Shown here in pieces: positions 34,115-46,239 of a DNA stretch of 64,000 nt. The DNA lies in contig NC_133663.1 of assembly GCF_037893015.1 (NCBI RefSeq), positions 144,055,771-144,119,770 on the forward strand, read 5' to 3'. Source of the DNA: Macrotis lagotis. Its lineage: Eukaryota > Chordata > Mammalia > Peramelemorphia > Peramelidae. Under the pieces are notes generated by a model. The model searched no databases, was not told the DNA's origin, and was given only the letters and a program-made list of their open reading frames with translations. Each line of letters begins with the position of its first letter. The stretch's first letter is position 1. Position numbers and translations under genes: made by a program.

Positions 34115-34260
34115 TTCAATTCAAGAAAAAATCAGTTTAATAATGCTTGATACAATATATTTGCTTAGGCCTTAGGGATACAAAAATTTTAAAACAATTT
34201 CTTCCCTTACAGAGATGGCTTTCCACTTGGAATAAAATAAAAGCATGTTTGAACTCAATA
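34115..34260 (-). mobile_element. L2 3' tail relic
   Basis: Reverse-complement L2 tail phrases: gataca..atttgcttaggccttaggga, then the 'tcttcccttacagagatggc' block. Very diverged. Confidence 0.5.
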
Positions 34261-34489
34261 TACAGGGGAGTGACTTAAAAGAACTTTCTGAAACAGAAGA
34301 AAAAAATGATTCCTCAGAAAGTATTGAGGTCCCTATCAATATGTGTTAAAGTTGGGAAAGTTAGTCATCCATAACAACATTTTAAAGCAGACTCCATTAT
34401 TTGGTTTTGTGTATTTAGAGAATATGGAGTTTATTTTTAGTACATAGACTTTCAGCTTTAAGGTACTATGATTTATGACAATATCAGTT

Positions 34490-34640
34490 CTTTATTTTCC
34501 AATAAATTATTTATCAAATTATCTCCTTAATATCAGGCCTTGGAAATAAAAATATATAAATTAAATAGCAACTGCTCTCATAGAACTTATATTTAATAGG
34601 AGATACAACACAGATATGGTAGAGGTAGCTAAGGATTCAA
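34490..34640 (-). mobile_element. L2 3' tail relic
   Basis: Phrases aatatcaggccttggaaata and ctgctctcatagaacttata match the reversed L2 tail (…ccaggc…ggggata…, ctgccctcaaggagcttac). Confidence 0.6.
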
Positions 34641-34760
34641 ATTTTGATATGTCCAGTCAGAGTAAATTTCAATACAACCACAGACCAATACATTTCCCTG
34701 AAATTTATTAAAATAAATTATTGATTTGACTATTGATCCAGAGCTTTGAGCAAAAAAGGA

Positions 34761-35974
34761 GAAATGGGTTAGAAAGAGGAATGTTCACATGAGGCACGAC
34801 AAGGATCTTGAATAGGTCCTCCTGGATGGCTAGTTGTAATAAGAACTATAAAATGAAAGTTCAAATAGAATGTGTTAAGTTAAACCATCAATGATAACAG
34901 TTCAATCCAAACAAGAAATCTCATAATAAAAGGAATTAACTGTTTTTTGTGGAAATTCAAAAATATTTCTTGAGGGTCAAATGCTAATGAATCCTGGAGG
35001 AGAATAAAGGGCCAGTAGCAGGTTATGTGTTGGTCTCATTAAGAAAAAGTAGCGTCTTATGACAAAAGAACCAAGATATCGCAGACAAGACAAGTGCAAA
35101 ATCAGTAAGGAAATAATAAATGTTAAGTGATCTAAACTCTGAGCACAATGGTGGTGTTATATGAAAAGTTAAAACATTAATTTTTGACTAATTTATATTT
35201 GAGCAACTTTTGCTCAAAAAAGACTATGTGTTTGTGTGTATAACTATTCAAAATTTACTTTCTTTTTCTTTGGGTTTTTCATATAAAAATAATTAGACAT
35301 TACTACATTTTAGAAAAACTAATATTTTTATTTATTAATAAGTTATATGATTGCATAAAAGATTAGTAAGTTTGACTGTTTTTCCCAGATGCTAAAACCG
35401 ATCTTAATACTGACAAAGGAGATTCCAATTATATTTTCTAAGTTACAGAAGGATATCCTTAATCTATGGGTTCAAATGTTCACTTCCATGCAAATTTCAA
35501 CCAAACTGCATATTTATTGTCATAGAGCTCACTATCTCATCCCAAATAATATAAACAGTCTCAAAAATAGTCTCTAACAAAACCAGAACTTTGATTTTCC
35601 TTATTATTCATTCTGATGAGGACAGTGAAAATGAATGGTAAATTTGTGCTATGTTTATAAATTTTTTCCTGTTGTACTCCAAGTGTTCTTTTTTTGTCTG
35701 GAGAATTTTATTCAGAACTAAGAAATATACGTACAAATAGGAAAATGCATGTAATTAAACCATGAAATAATTAAAAACCAACAATAATTGACGAATTACT
35801 ATTCTGTTTCTGATTCCTTAAACTTCCCTAATGTGTAGATAGCCTCAAATAAACTCTTTTACGCAGATGTGTAGAGGCTCATGAGGTATTTGTGCTTTGG
35901 TCAAATTACAAATTATTGAGACTCATGAGAATAATTACAGAGGTAGTAGGGGTAGTAAAAGTCAAATCCAACTT
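34761..35974. other. No recognisable feature
   Basis: I see no gene or repeat. The frame at 35389-35577 has no recognisable motif. Confidence 0.4.
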
Positions 35975-36115
35975 CATAATATTATGAATAAGAAAGCTAA
36001 AATCCCGAGAAACCATGTGGCTTGCCCAAATCACACAGATTAGAAGCTGTTCCAATGTTCAAACTCAGTTGTTTTGACATTTAATTCGGTACTGATTCCA
36101 TTATATAATACTTTT
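35975..36115 (-). mobile_element. MIR/THER1-like CORE-SINE relic, reverse strand
   Basis: Phrases gtggcttgcccaaatcacac and gttcaaactcagttgttttg match the reversed MIR core (cttgcccaaggtcacacag..., gaacccaggtc...). Confidence 0.72.
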
Positions 36116-36232
36116 ACCTCTAATTCTTTTTTCTCTGAGTATTCCATTCTGGTTCTCAAATTTATCTTTATTTTCTTCTAGAAGTATTGAATAGACTATA
36201 TCAGATCATTATTCTTTTTTAAATTCTATCAT

Positions 36233-36277
36233 ATAGATTCTATTGTTAGATAGATTCTATATATAGATTCTATATAA
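36233..36277 (+). repeat. Short tandem repeat, unit tagattctat(a)
   Basis: Three to four imperfect units of tagattctat. Confidence 0.75.
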
Positions 36278-36505
36278 TCTAAAAGCCCAGCACAAAGGGA
36301 AGAATTCCTTCAGCTACCAAGACCTCTGAACTTCATTATGATATCTCTTAGGTGAAACCCTAAGTAAATGCACCATAAAATTCAAGAGAGAAATGTTCCT
36401 TCCTGGAATGAGAATAGTCAATATTGTACAATTATGCCTTTTCCCAAAAATTAACTTTCCAAGGGTAGTGATAATTAATAGCTTCAGTTACTTATAGCTT
36501 TCTTG

Positions 36506-36507
<2 letters not shown>

Positions 36508-36543
<36 letters not shown>

Positions 36544-36680
36544 CCAAGCTATTTTTGCTTCTCTTCACAAAATAATTGTTTTATTTTTTCCTAACCAAAT
36601 AACATTGATAATAATAATAATAATAATAATAATAATAGTACTAAGTAGTCATAGTAGTAATAGTAGTAGCAGCAGCAGCA
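36508..36680 (+). repeat. Two (AAT)n tracts and an (AGT/AGC)n tract
   Basis: (AAT)n at about 36508-36542 and about 36607-36640, then AGT/AGC units to 36680. The intervening 60 bp are not repetitive. The poly-Ile/Ser frame is an artefact. Confidence 0.95.
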
Positions 36681-36799
36681 GTTATTTGTAGAATAGTAGC
36701 TTAAAGAGTGATAATATGATGTTTGTATTTAAAACATCACAAGCTGATCATATATCTGTCTCTATCTCTTTGTCTTTTTCTTTTCCCATCTATCCATGC

Positions 36800-36878
36800 A
36801 AACATATACACACATATATACTTATGTGCATATATATGCACATATATGTATATATGTGTATGTATATATATGTATGAT
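36800..36878 (+). repeat. (TATG/CATA)n-type low-complexity tract
   Basis: Alternating ACATATA, TGCATATATA and TGTATATA units over about 80 bp. Confidence 0.85.
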
Positions 36879-36939
36879 GTAGTCCATATATACTATATGC
36901 AGTTTTTTATTTTTTTTAAAAAGTTTAATAAAATATGTG

Positions 36940-37000
36940 ACCATTAATTTAACATTTTATTGAACTCCTACTATATACAAAACAGTGTGAATTTCTTAAG
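36940..37000 (-). mobile_element. L2 tail relic
   Basis: Phrase attgaactcctactatataca resembles the reversed L2 end (attgagcacctactatgtgc). Short. Confidence 0.5.
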
Positions 37001-37944
37001 TAACTAACTGAAATTCATTCTCTAATTTGTAATATGAGTGGGGAAGAGAATATTGTCCCCATTGATCCTTGAATGAAGAAACAAATGTAGTCATTACATT
37101 TCTGATTTTATGGGAGAGAGGGAGTCAGAAAAAAGGAAGCACATGTGATAGGGAATTTCTCTTAGTATATGAAATATCTGCTTTTTTTCTCACTTGGCAA
37201 GTTCCATTTATTTTGAACTGCTGAATAATAAACACTTTTCTTCATTCCTTGCTGTGTGTTCCAATTAGGCTATCCTTTATAGATAATGTCAACTAAAAAT
37301 GGGGGTGTATTCAACTTTACAATAATAACCCTCATAATACTCTTCCTAGGAAAATATTACCTAGTAATATAGGAGCCTGATTTAGATGCAGTTAGAAGTT
37401 GTTACAATACACTGATGCAGTTAGGTTATCTTAAGCACATCTAACATATTCCCTATGAAAACTGTATGATTGATGCTACCAAAAGATTTATAAAGTGAAT
37501 GAGAAGGGTGATATTGTCAATAATAAAAGATAGAATCAACTTTTTGACCTCTAATTAAGATTCTCATGTTGTATCAAATTGGAGCAGTCAAGGAAAAGGG
37601 TCTAAGGATGTTATAATATTATTATTATCTTAGCTAGAGTCTTTTGAATGTTTGCAAAATGAAAATGCAAAAATTAATAAATTTATAGATATAAAAATAT
37701 TGATTATGAGCACACATGAAGAACAGAAGGACTCTTAGGCACCTAATTTAGTGAAAGTCTACATGTTGCCAGTTGAAAGTTAGCTGAAGTTCAGCAGGTT
37801 TTCTTGGAGAATTGTTGAGTTGGCTACTCTTTTTTAAAAAAAATTATTATTATTTTTACAAATACTCATTCCTATGCTGTTTTCTATAATCCTAAATGTG
37901 TTTTTCTCTGAGGTTTCAAATTTTAGAGTAGAGGAAAATTGTAG
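37001..37944. other. No recognisable feature
   Basis: I see no gene or repeat family. Confidence 0.4.
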
Positions 37945-38105
37945 GATCATAGATTTAGAGCTGGCAAAGAATTTAGAATAAAACCTTCATTTTACAGATG
38001 AGGAAATGAAAGAGCAGGGAGGTAAAGAAGTTTAACATGACAAGTGAAAGAATATAAATCTGAATCCAGTTCTTGTAATTGAATGAACTGTCATACTCAA
38101 ATCCT
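37945..38105 (-). mobile_element. MIR/THER1-like relic, reverse strand
   Basis: Phrases gatcatagatttagagctgg, cttcattttacagatgagga and atctgaatccagttcttgta match the reversed MIR-type SINE. It is the complement of the 33890 copy. Confidence 0.78.
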
Positions 38106-38239
38106 TAATAATGAGTCTTACTGTGATGAGAATTTTTTTAATGACAATAATAGCAAAACTGAAAAAAGTAACAAATACAGTTCTAGAAGGTATATTGACT
38201 ATTGTGATGAATAAAATAGGAAATATGATTTAATCTATA

Positions 38240-38560
38240 ACCATTTATTTAATGCATCTTATCTAACACATACTATGCCATGTGCTCAGGAATACAAAAA
38301 CAGGCAAAGAAAGATCTCTTCTAGAATAGTATTCATTCTAATGTGGATTTCAAAAAGGATATAGAATAGTTGAAGGCAATTTAAAGAAGGATGCAGTGAT
38401 TTGGAAAAAATGAGAATATATATCCCATAATGGAGGTGAAGGATGAAATTTGAACAAATCCTTGAAAGAAACCATGGAACTTAAGAGTTCAAGTCAAAGG
38501 GGTTGGATATTTCAGACATGATTAGTGGGGTGAGGGGATATGGGGAAAGAGAATTCAAAA
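38240..38560 (-). mobile_element. L2 3' region relic
   Basis: Tail phrases catactatgccatgtgctca and ggaatacaaaaacaggcaaa, then the upstream segment near 38450-38530 (tttgaacaaatccttgaaag, ggttggatatttcagacatg). Confidence 0.65.
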
Positions 38561-40062
38561 GCTCTAAGACAAAGCTATAATATTATACAAGTAAATCAAT
38601 ATCCACTAACAGGAGCAATCACTATTAATTTCCTCAGAAGTTTTGATGTGCTGTATTTTTGACCTTGTGCTGTTCCTTAGTAGTCCACTGTCTCTAACTC
38701 TCTTGTTATTTATCATATTGGTGAGAGATACTGCAGACATCCAATTAGCTTTACCTCTATCACAGCTCACAACTCACATGCTAAAGACACCCAACAACTT
38801 CACCTTCCACAGAAGCAGTGATTACAGCTATTTTCCAAAATGATAAAGCAAGACTACAGTGTTTCAAGATTTTAGAGAACACTGATCACTAAAATTCAGC
38901 CTGGGTTGATCAAAAACAGCATGTGATTATTTCAGTTTTTGATAAAAAAAAATAATTTGACTGTTACAGAAATGCTATAGAAAAAGAAAGTCCCAATACT
39001 ATGAACATGCAATCTAAAGAAATGGATAGACTTAGAGATAAATGAAACATAATGTTTTATATAATGTATAATAGTTTAAGCAACTCTCCTGATGACATAT
39101 CCTAGATTTTGTCATCAAAAGAAGTCAAACTTATCAACTGGCAAATGGAACAATGAATGCACTCTATTTTAAATTTTATCATGTAAATTTGGGGGGAGGA
39201 AGGTTATGAAAGGATCATATAATAGATATTTTTAGAAGTTGGGGGGAAATATAGAAATAAAAGTGAGGATGGGTATGATGCTGGAGGTAATCTTCAGAAG
39301 AAAATGGGAGGAGATCAGGGGTATATGTAGAGAAGTTTGTTTGACAAGATGTTGTTTTTCTTTCCTCTAGAGTGGAGGAAATGGAAGATGTCTGTGTTTT
39401 ATGAAATGAGGAAGAAGGGAGAAGAGTGAGCTCTTTTTGTTGATGTTGTTTAGTTTTGGCAAAGTACCAGCTGAAGTCTTCATCTGATAAACTGTCTGAA
39501 AGCTTGAAGAAACAAGGTTTGAAACAGTCTCTATGGAAAACTTCAGAGAGTGACAATTAATTTAGACTAAAATACTTGGCTCACTGCACTCACAACATCT
39601 CCCAGTTGTACTCAGATAACTTACATTTTTCTTGGGTCCAAACAATACAACTTCTTGATTTCCTCCAGCTCCATTAAAAGTAAGTGAAGCAAAGAAGCCA
39701 GATGGTGAGAGCAATTCAGGGATGGAGATTGGCTAGTCATTTTCAATGATAGGACAAGGGGGCAAGGGAATTTTTGAATTAGAATTGTTTCACCAAGGGA
39801 TCAAATTATGGAGGGAAGTGATCTAGACAATTCATAGGTGATAGAGGGGAAAAAAAGCAACAACAGTCTAAAGAAAATAAAGGTAATAGTGTGGGAAAGG
39901 ACATGCATAAAATATAAGAAAAGCAGGAATTTAAACAAATGTTCAGATAAAGGAGTTTTAGAATATATTAATATGAAACTAAAAAAGATATGATCATTCC
40001 ATGTGAAACACAAGTAAAAATGACATAGAAATAAAATTCAACATATGGAAATATAAATATAT

Positions 40063-40104
<42 letters not shown>

Positions 40105-40367
40105 GTTTCTGGTTAATTTATACCCCTGGTTTTCTTTTTTGAAGACATTGGCTTAATAGATCATAGGCTAGAGTACCACTTAAGTATTTTTTTACAACAT
40201 TTTAGAATTTTTGATAAAAACTTCCAAAGCAAATTGAACAACCCTTCTACTATAAACATATATGAAATTTCACTTAAACATTTACATTTATGAAAGAATT
40301 GGATATTTTTTCAGTTGAAGATTCCATACATATGGTTTACTTTGAAAAACACTTGCTTAAGTAAGGT

Positions 40368-40417
<50 letters not shown>

Positions 40418-40600
40418 TACCTTTAAGAGTAGAAAACTTTTCAGAAACAAGGAATTTTTCCTTCCTTTTCACCTGCATTTATACTCTTTATGTTACTTTT
40501 ATGTTGATGGAATATCACTTAACACCACCATAAAATTAGATAAAGAAAATTAAGGTTAGAGAATCAAAAATTCTCAATATTGAAAAGGCATTTAGTTGTC
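38561..40600. other. No gene recognised; two (TA)n tracts
   Basis: Microsatellites (TA)n at about 40066-40101 and (AT)n at about 40369-40412. The frames at 38643-38843, 39215-39556 and 39801-40013 show no recognisable family and are treated as chance. Confidence 0.5.
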
Positions 40601-40671
40601 ATCTACCCAGGTCCATGCCACCCCCTAAAAGAAAGATATCCCAAGCAAATAATCATCTTTCCTCATATTAC

Positions 40672-40765
40672 AACATGAGTTCTTTGAGATCAGTCAAAGT
40701 ATTTGGGTTTTTATTGTAACCCCAGTGCCTGACTTAAATGATTTTGGAATAAATAACCTTTATAT
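40672..40765 (+). mobile_element. L2 3' tail, plus strand
   Basis: L2 tail order: gagttctttgagatcagtca, then ttattgtaaccccagtgcct, then ttggaataaataacc (reference pattern ccccagtgcctggcaca...aataaat). The only plus-strand L2 tail I see. Confidence 0.65.
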
Positions 40766-41181
40766 GCTCTACTGAAGGCAAGTTATATATAAGGTGAATT
40801 AATAATATAATTTTAATCTATTGTCCATTATATGGAACAATTTGTTTCATTTATCTCCATGTCTATCTACTTCTTTAGACTGGATAGCAAGTTCATAGTA
40901 TTTGGACCTTGTTTTTTCTATAGCATTTTCATAATCATCAATGACATTTTATCAAAAAAAGGATATCATATTTTGACATGCTTTATTCTTTATAATTTCC
41001 AACTGGCTTTTAGTCGTCACTATTTTTCTCTCTTTAAATACTCTTAAATGATTCCCTTGGGGACAAATTTCATAATTTTTTCATCATGAAAAACAAAGTT
41101 TATCAACCTAAGGAAAACTTTCCATTTTCACAATACTTATTTATTTCTATTCCTTAAGATCTTTAAAAATTGTAGTGGTAT

Positions 41182-41490
41182 GTTTGTCATGTTAGCACAC
41201 ACTTGTAATCAGTACTACTGGGGAATATGAAGTTCTTTGATCTCTTGAGTATGTGAGCTATGAACTGCAATAGAGCTAAAGTTATTTGAGTATCTGCAGT
41301 AACTCCCACATCAATATGGCTAACACAAAGGAAATTGGGATCAATGAGTTACCTAAGGAAATTCAAACTGGATGAAATTCGAAAGACAGCAGGTCAAAAG
41401 TCCTGAGGAAATTAGCAATGATATTTGCTTGTTGGTGGCCATTATATATTCAACATATTAATTTGTCCTTGTGCAATATAATAAATCTGT
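41182..41490 (+). pseudogene. RN7SL: 7SL (SRP) RNA pseudogene, nearly full length
   Basis: 7SL is the RNA of the signal recognition particle (about 300 nt). From 41182 the first 29 bases align to the human 7SL start without a gap. Then follow actactgggg..tgaagttct, cttgagtatgtgagctatgaa, the well-kept tctgcagtaactcccacatc and catcaatatggct, the Alu-to-S-domain part ttacctaaggaaattcaaac, and the best-preserved agacagcaggtcaaaagtcc (7SL: gagcaggtcaaaactcc). The second half continues to ttgtgcaatata at about 41475-41490. The substitution load is too high for a functional SRP RNA. No clear A tail or duplication is visible. An L2 relic begins right behind it. Confidence 0.82.
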
Positions 41491-41499
41491 AACAAGTAT

Positions 41500-41955
41500 T
41501 TATGATACAAATATTATATGTCAGAATCTTTACTAGGCACTGAAGATATAAAGAGAAAAGCAAAAATAGCACCTCCTCTGAAGGAAAGTTCAGTCAGTCC
41601 AGAGGAGTGAACATGTAGATATATGACTAAAATTAAAATATGTAAGGAATCACATACAATGTGATCTGAGGTGAAATCATTAATAAATAATATCTGGGAA
41701 GGTCTCAGAGAGAAGGTTGAGCTTGAATTGAGCTCTATAACAAGCTTCTGTTTTTAAGAGACGTGAGAGTTGAAGAGGGAATATATTCTAGGAATGGGGG
41801 ACAGTTAGTGTAAGTGGAAGAGGAGGGAGATAGTGTACATATTTGAGAAAGAATATGAAGACTAGTTTGACTACAATATGCATAGAAGGGGCTAATGTAC
41901 AAGAAAGCTAAAAAGGTAGATAGGGTGCTAGTTTTTGAACTGCTTTAAAAAAGAA
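41500..41955 (-). mobile_element. L2 3' region relic
   Basis: Phrases ctttactaggcactgaagat, gcacctcctctgaaggaaag, ggaaggtctcagagagaagg and aattgagctctataacaag follow the order of a reversed L2 3' part. Confidence 0.68.
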
Positions 41956-42329
41956 GAGGGGAAGGGCAGAGCCAAGTTGATGGTACAAAACTCAGAACTC
42001 TCAGAGCTTTCCTCAAAGCATTAGAAGTCTCTAAAGAGACTCTAAACACAATCCACAAGAAAAAGGGGGGAAAGCATTTTAACTTGGTTAACTTGGAGGA
42101 GATGCAAAAAAGGTCTGTCCCAGAGAATGAGAAAAAAAATAAAATAAAAAGAGCACTACGATATATCTAAATATACTCTATATTCTACTATAAAAGGTAC
42201 TATTCTGATAAGGACAATAAAAACACCATCTCAGAAGGGGAAAGCAGTGACAAAATGCCTTCATGTAGAAACTCAAAGGGATTTATCAATTGGTCTCAAA
42301 GAACTCACAATGGTATTTAAAAAACAAAT

Positions 42330-42331
<2 letters not shown>

Positions 42332-42395
<64 letters not shown>
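42332..42395 (+). repeat. (GA)n microsatellite within an L1 ORF1 coiled-coil remnant
   Basis: About 30 GA units following aataagagaaag, in the zone where ORF1 codes Glu/Arg/Lys-rich coiled coil. A second element has a similar expansion at 61362-61441. Confidence 0.95.
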
Positions 42396-42397
<2 letters not shown>

Positions 42398-44746
42398 AGA
42401 GAGGAGAAAAATTGAGAAAAAAATGAGTCATGCACAAGAATTACAAAAAAAAAATTAACTGAAGAAAACAATACTTTTAAAAGTAAAATTGGCCTGGAAA
42501 AGGAAAACAGTGCATGTAAATGTCTGATTAACCAACTACAAAAGTAAAAATAGCCAATTTAAAAGTAAAATTAAATCACTGGAAAAGGAACCAAAATAGC
42601 TGACTGACAGTAATAAAATCCTAAGCATTAGATTGAATTTATGGAAACTAATGATTCTGGGGTTATAGGAAGATAAAGATAGCAACCTTCCTCTCTCAAG
42701 ATTAGATAAATCTAACCACAAAATAAGCAAGAAGGAAGTTAAGAAGGTGAATAGAATTTAAGCAGCATTAGATATGAGAGACCTCTGGAGAAAAGTAAAT
42801 GGGAATAGAAAAGAGTATATATATTCTTCTCTGTAATACATGGCTCTTACACAAAAAATTTACCATGTACTAGAGCATAAAAACCCTCACAATCAAATGT
42901 CAAAAAGCAGAAATTTAAATGCATTCTTTTCAAAGAATGATACAATAACAGCAACATGTAACAAGGAGCCCTAGAAAGATAAACTAAAAATTAATTCGAA
43001 ACTAAATGACCTAATTTTAAAGAACAGGTGAATCAAATATCAAATTGTAGAGATAATCAACAATTTCATCCAAGACAATGACAACAAAAATCATACCAAA
43101 ATTTGTGGGAAGCAGCCAAAGCTTCTTAAAAATAATTTTTATCTATAAATACATAAATAAATCAATGGAAACTGTAACTAAAAAAAACTAGAAAAAGAAC
43201 ACAAAAGTCCCTAATTGAATATCAGATTAGAAATTCTGAAAACCAAAGAAGAAATGAATAAAATTAAAAGTAAGAAAATTATTAAACTAATAAATAAAAC
43301 TAAGATGTCATTTTATGAAAAAGAAAAAAAGCTATAGATAAATCTGTGGTTAATCTGATTTAAAAAGAAGAAAACCACTTACCAGTATCCTCCAATGGGG
43401 AAGAAATTAAAATAATAATTTCGGTAATTTTCTCCAACCATATGCCAACAAATCTAACAATCTAAGTGGATGCACATTTAAAAAATTATAAACTGCCCAG
43501 ATTAATACTAGAAAGAATAAAATACTAGAAAGAATAAAACCAAGTAACCACATTTTAGAAAAGAGAATTTGAACAAGCCATCAATAAACCCCCAAAGAAA
43601 AAAATCTCCAGGACCAGATGGATTTACAAGTAAATTCCACCACACATGCAAAGAACAATTAATTCCAATTTTATGAAGAAGGAATTATGCCAAATTCCTT
43701 TTGAGACCAACATGATGCTGATACCTAAGCCAATATAAAAACAATTATAGCCCAATCCTCACTAATGAATATAGATTCAAAAATTTTAAATAAAATTTTA
43801 ATAAAGAGATTACAACATATTACCAGGATAATACATTATGATCAGGTAGAATTTGAACCAGGTATTAAAGTTTGGTTGAATATTAGGAAAATAATACTAT
43901 ATTTATAATAAACAGAAATCATATTCTTACTCAAAATTATCAGAAAGCATGATATTTTTTGGGAATAAATCAGAAGCATTTCCAATAAAATCAGGAAGAG
44001 TGAAACAAGGATGCCCACTATCACCATTATTATTCAGTATTATGTTAAAAATGTAAACTCTAGCAATAGGAGAAGAAAGAGAAATTGAAGTAATTAGAAT
44101 AGGCAATAAGGAAACAAAACTCATTCTTTGCAGTTAGAATGGTGATATCCTTAGAAAATTTGAAGAAAACACTAAAAAAAAACTTCTTGAAATGACTGGC
44201 AACTTTAGCAAAGTAGCAGGATATAAAATAAATTCACACAAATAATCATCATTTCTATATATTATCAACAAAATCAAAAAAAACAAAAGATTAAAAAAAT
44301 GAAATTCCAGCCAAAGTAACTGCTACCAATGTAAAATACTAGGGAATTTGCATACCAAAACAAACCCAGAGACTAGATGAACACAATTACAAAATACGTT
44401 TTATTCAAATAATGTCAGACGGAAACAATTGGAACTATGTCAGTTGTTCATGGTTAGGCCACAGTAATATAATAAAAATGATGATACTTCTTAAATTAAA
44501 TTAGTTATTCAGTGCCATACCAATCAAACTATCAAACCTGTTTTACAAAACTAGAAAAAATAACAACAAAATTCACCTGGAACAATTAATATTAAAAATA
44601 TCAAGAGAATGAAAAAATGCAAAGGAATGTGACCTTGCAGTACCAGATCTAAAACTATATTTTAATGTGGAAATCATCAAAACTCTCTGAAATTGATTAA
44701 GAAAGAAAGAAGTTGATCAGATGGAATAGATTAGGTGCAAAAGAAA

Positions 44747-44795
44747 AAGTAGCAAATGACTATAGTATTTTATTAGCAAATGACTATAGTAATTA
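44747..44795 (+). repeat. Short tandem duplication within L1 ORF2
   Basis: The unit tagcaaatgactatagta occurs twice, about 25 bp apart; other L1 copies have it once (28375-28392 reads gcaaatgactacagc). Confidence 0.85.
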
Positions 44796-45229
44796 CTGTT
44801 TGATAAGAACAAGACTAGCTTCTGGGTTAAGAACAAACACACCTACTAGGAAAACTAGAAAATAATGTGGTGAAAACTAGGCATAGACTAACATCTCACA
44901 AATATACCAAGAGAAGGTTAATACAATATTTAGCTAATTAAGAGAATAAGGAATAGTCCATAGGTCTTATCTATGGAGATGGGGGGAGTTTATGACCATG
45001 CAAGAGAAACAGAACATCAATGACTTTATTAAATCAAAAAGTTATTGCAAAAATATAAGCAAAACAATTAAGATTAGAAGGCATGCAAGAAGCTAGGGAA
45101 AATGTTCACAGCTATTATTTCAGGATAAAGGAATCATTTCTAAAACACATAGAAAATTGAGTCAAATTTTTAGGGATCCGAGTAATTCTCCAGATGATAA
45201 ATGGTCAAAGGATATGAACAGATAATTTT

Positions 45230-45378
45230 TTTTAGGTTTTAGCAAGGCAAATGGGGTTAAGTGGATTGACCAAGGTCACACAGCCAGGTAATTATTAAGT
45301 GTCTGGGGTCAGACTTGAACTCAGGTACTCCTGACTCTAGGGCCAGTGCTCTATCCACTGCGTCACCTAGCCACCCCT
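45230..45378 (-). mobile_element. SINE 1 in L1 ORF2, reverse strand
   Basis: Flanked by the exact 12-bp duplication acagataatttt (45218-45229 and 45379-45390), which lies in the Arg-Gln-Phe-Ser-Asn-Glu zone of ORF2. Confidence 0.96.
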
Positions 45379-45421
45379 ACAGATAATTTTCAAATGAAAA
45401 AAATTAAACCTGCTAACTATA

Positions 45422-45581
45422 CTGGGGCAACTAGGTGGCACAGTGGATAGAACACCAGCCCTGGAGTCAGGAGTACCTGTGTTCAAATCTAGCCCCAGAC
45501 ACTTAATAATTATCTAGCTGTGTGGCCTTGGAAAAGCCACTTAACCCCATTTGCCTTGCAAAAGAAAAACTAAAAAAAATG
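45422..45581 (+). mobile_element. SINE 2 in L1 ORF2, plus strand
   Basis: Flanked by the exact 12-bp duplication ctgctaactata (45410-45421 and 45582-45593), only 43 bp after SINE 1 and in the opposite orientation. Confidence 0.96.
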
Positions 45582-45913
45582 CTGCTAACTATAGTCATAT
45601 GAAAGAAAATGCTCCGAATCATTACTGAGCAGAGAAATTCACATGTAAACAATTATCAGATTGGCTAAAATTACAAAAAAGAAAAGGAAAATGATCAATG
45701 TTGGAAAGGATGGGAGAAAATTGGAGCACTAATAATGTTGGAGTTGTGAAACGGTTCAACCATTCTGGAGAACAATATAGAACTATGTCCAAAGAACTAT
45801 AAAAGTGTGCATATCCATTCATTCTGCCATACCAGTACTAAATCTATATCCCAAAGTAATTATGAAAAAGGGTAAATAAAACAAATTTTCAAAAAATATT
45901 TATAGCAGCTTTT

Positions 45914-46239
45914 ATAAAATAATTATTTTATTTGTTTTCCAATTATATACAATAGTAGTTTCTATCTATCTTTATTTGTTATGTTTTGAATTTTTTAGGA
46001 TTTTCCAAGGTAAATGGAGTTAAGTGGCTTGCCCAAGGCCACACAGCTAGGTAATTATTAAATGTCTGAGGCTGGATTTGAATTCAGGTACTCCTGACTC
46101 CAGGACTGGTACTCTTTCCACTATGCCACTAGCAGCCCCTAATGTTTTGAATTTTACAATTCCCCCCCCCCACCCTCCCTTCCTTCCCACACTCCCATCT
46201 CCCACAGAAGACAGCCCAATAATCTTTACATTATTACCA
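45914..46239 (-). mobile_element. Short L1 3' end inserted into L1, containing a SINE
   Basis: A reverse-strand 3' UTR piece (ttttccaattatatacaata; then, after the SINE, a C-run block and tcccacagaagacagccc). It is flanked by the exact 14-bp duplication ttatagcagctttt (45900-45913 and 46240-46253). The host ORF2 reads on across the two copies (Phe-Ile-Ala-Ala-Phe). Confidence 0.92.
45995..46141 (-). mobile_element. SINE 3, inside the nested L1 3' end
   Basis: Flanked by the exact 14-bp duplication atgttttgaatttt (45981-45994 and 46142-46155). It is the innermost layer of a three-level nest. Confidence 0.96.

Noticed and set aside
45218-46155. Evenly recurring about 150-bp units suggestive of an array such as CRISPR
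   Set aside because: The units are SINEs in both orientations with individual target-site duplications, in a vertebrate genome.
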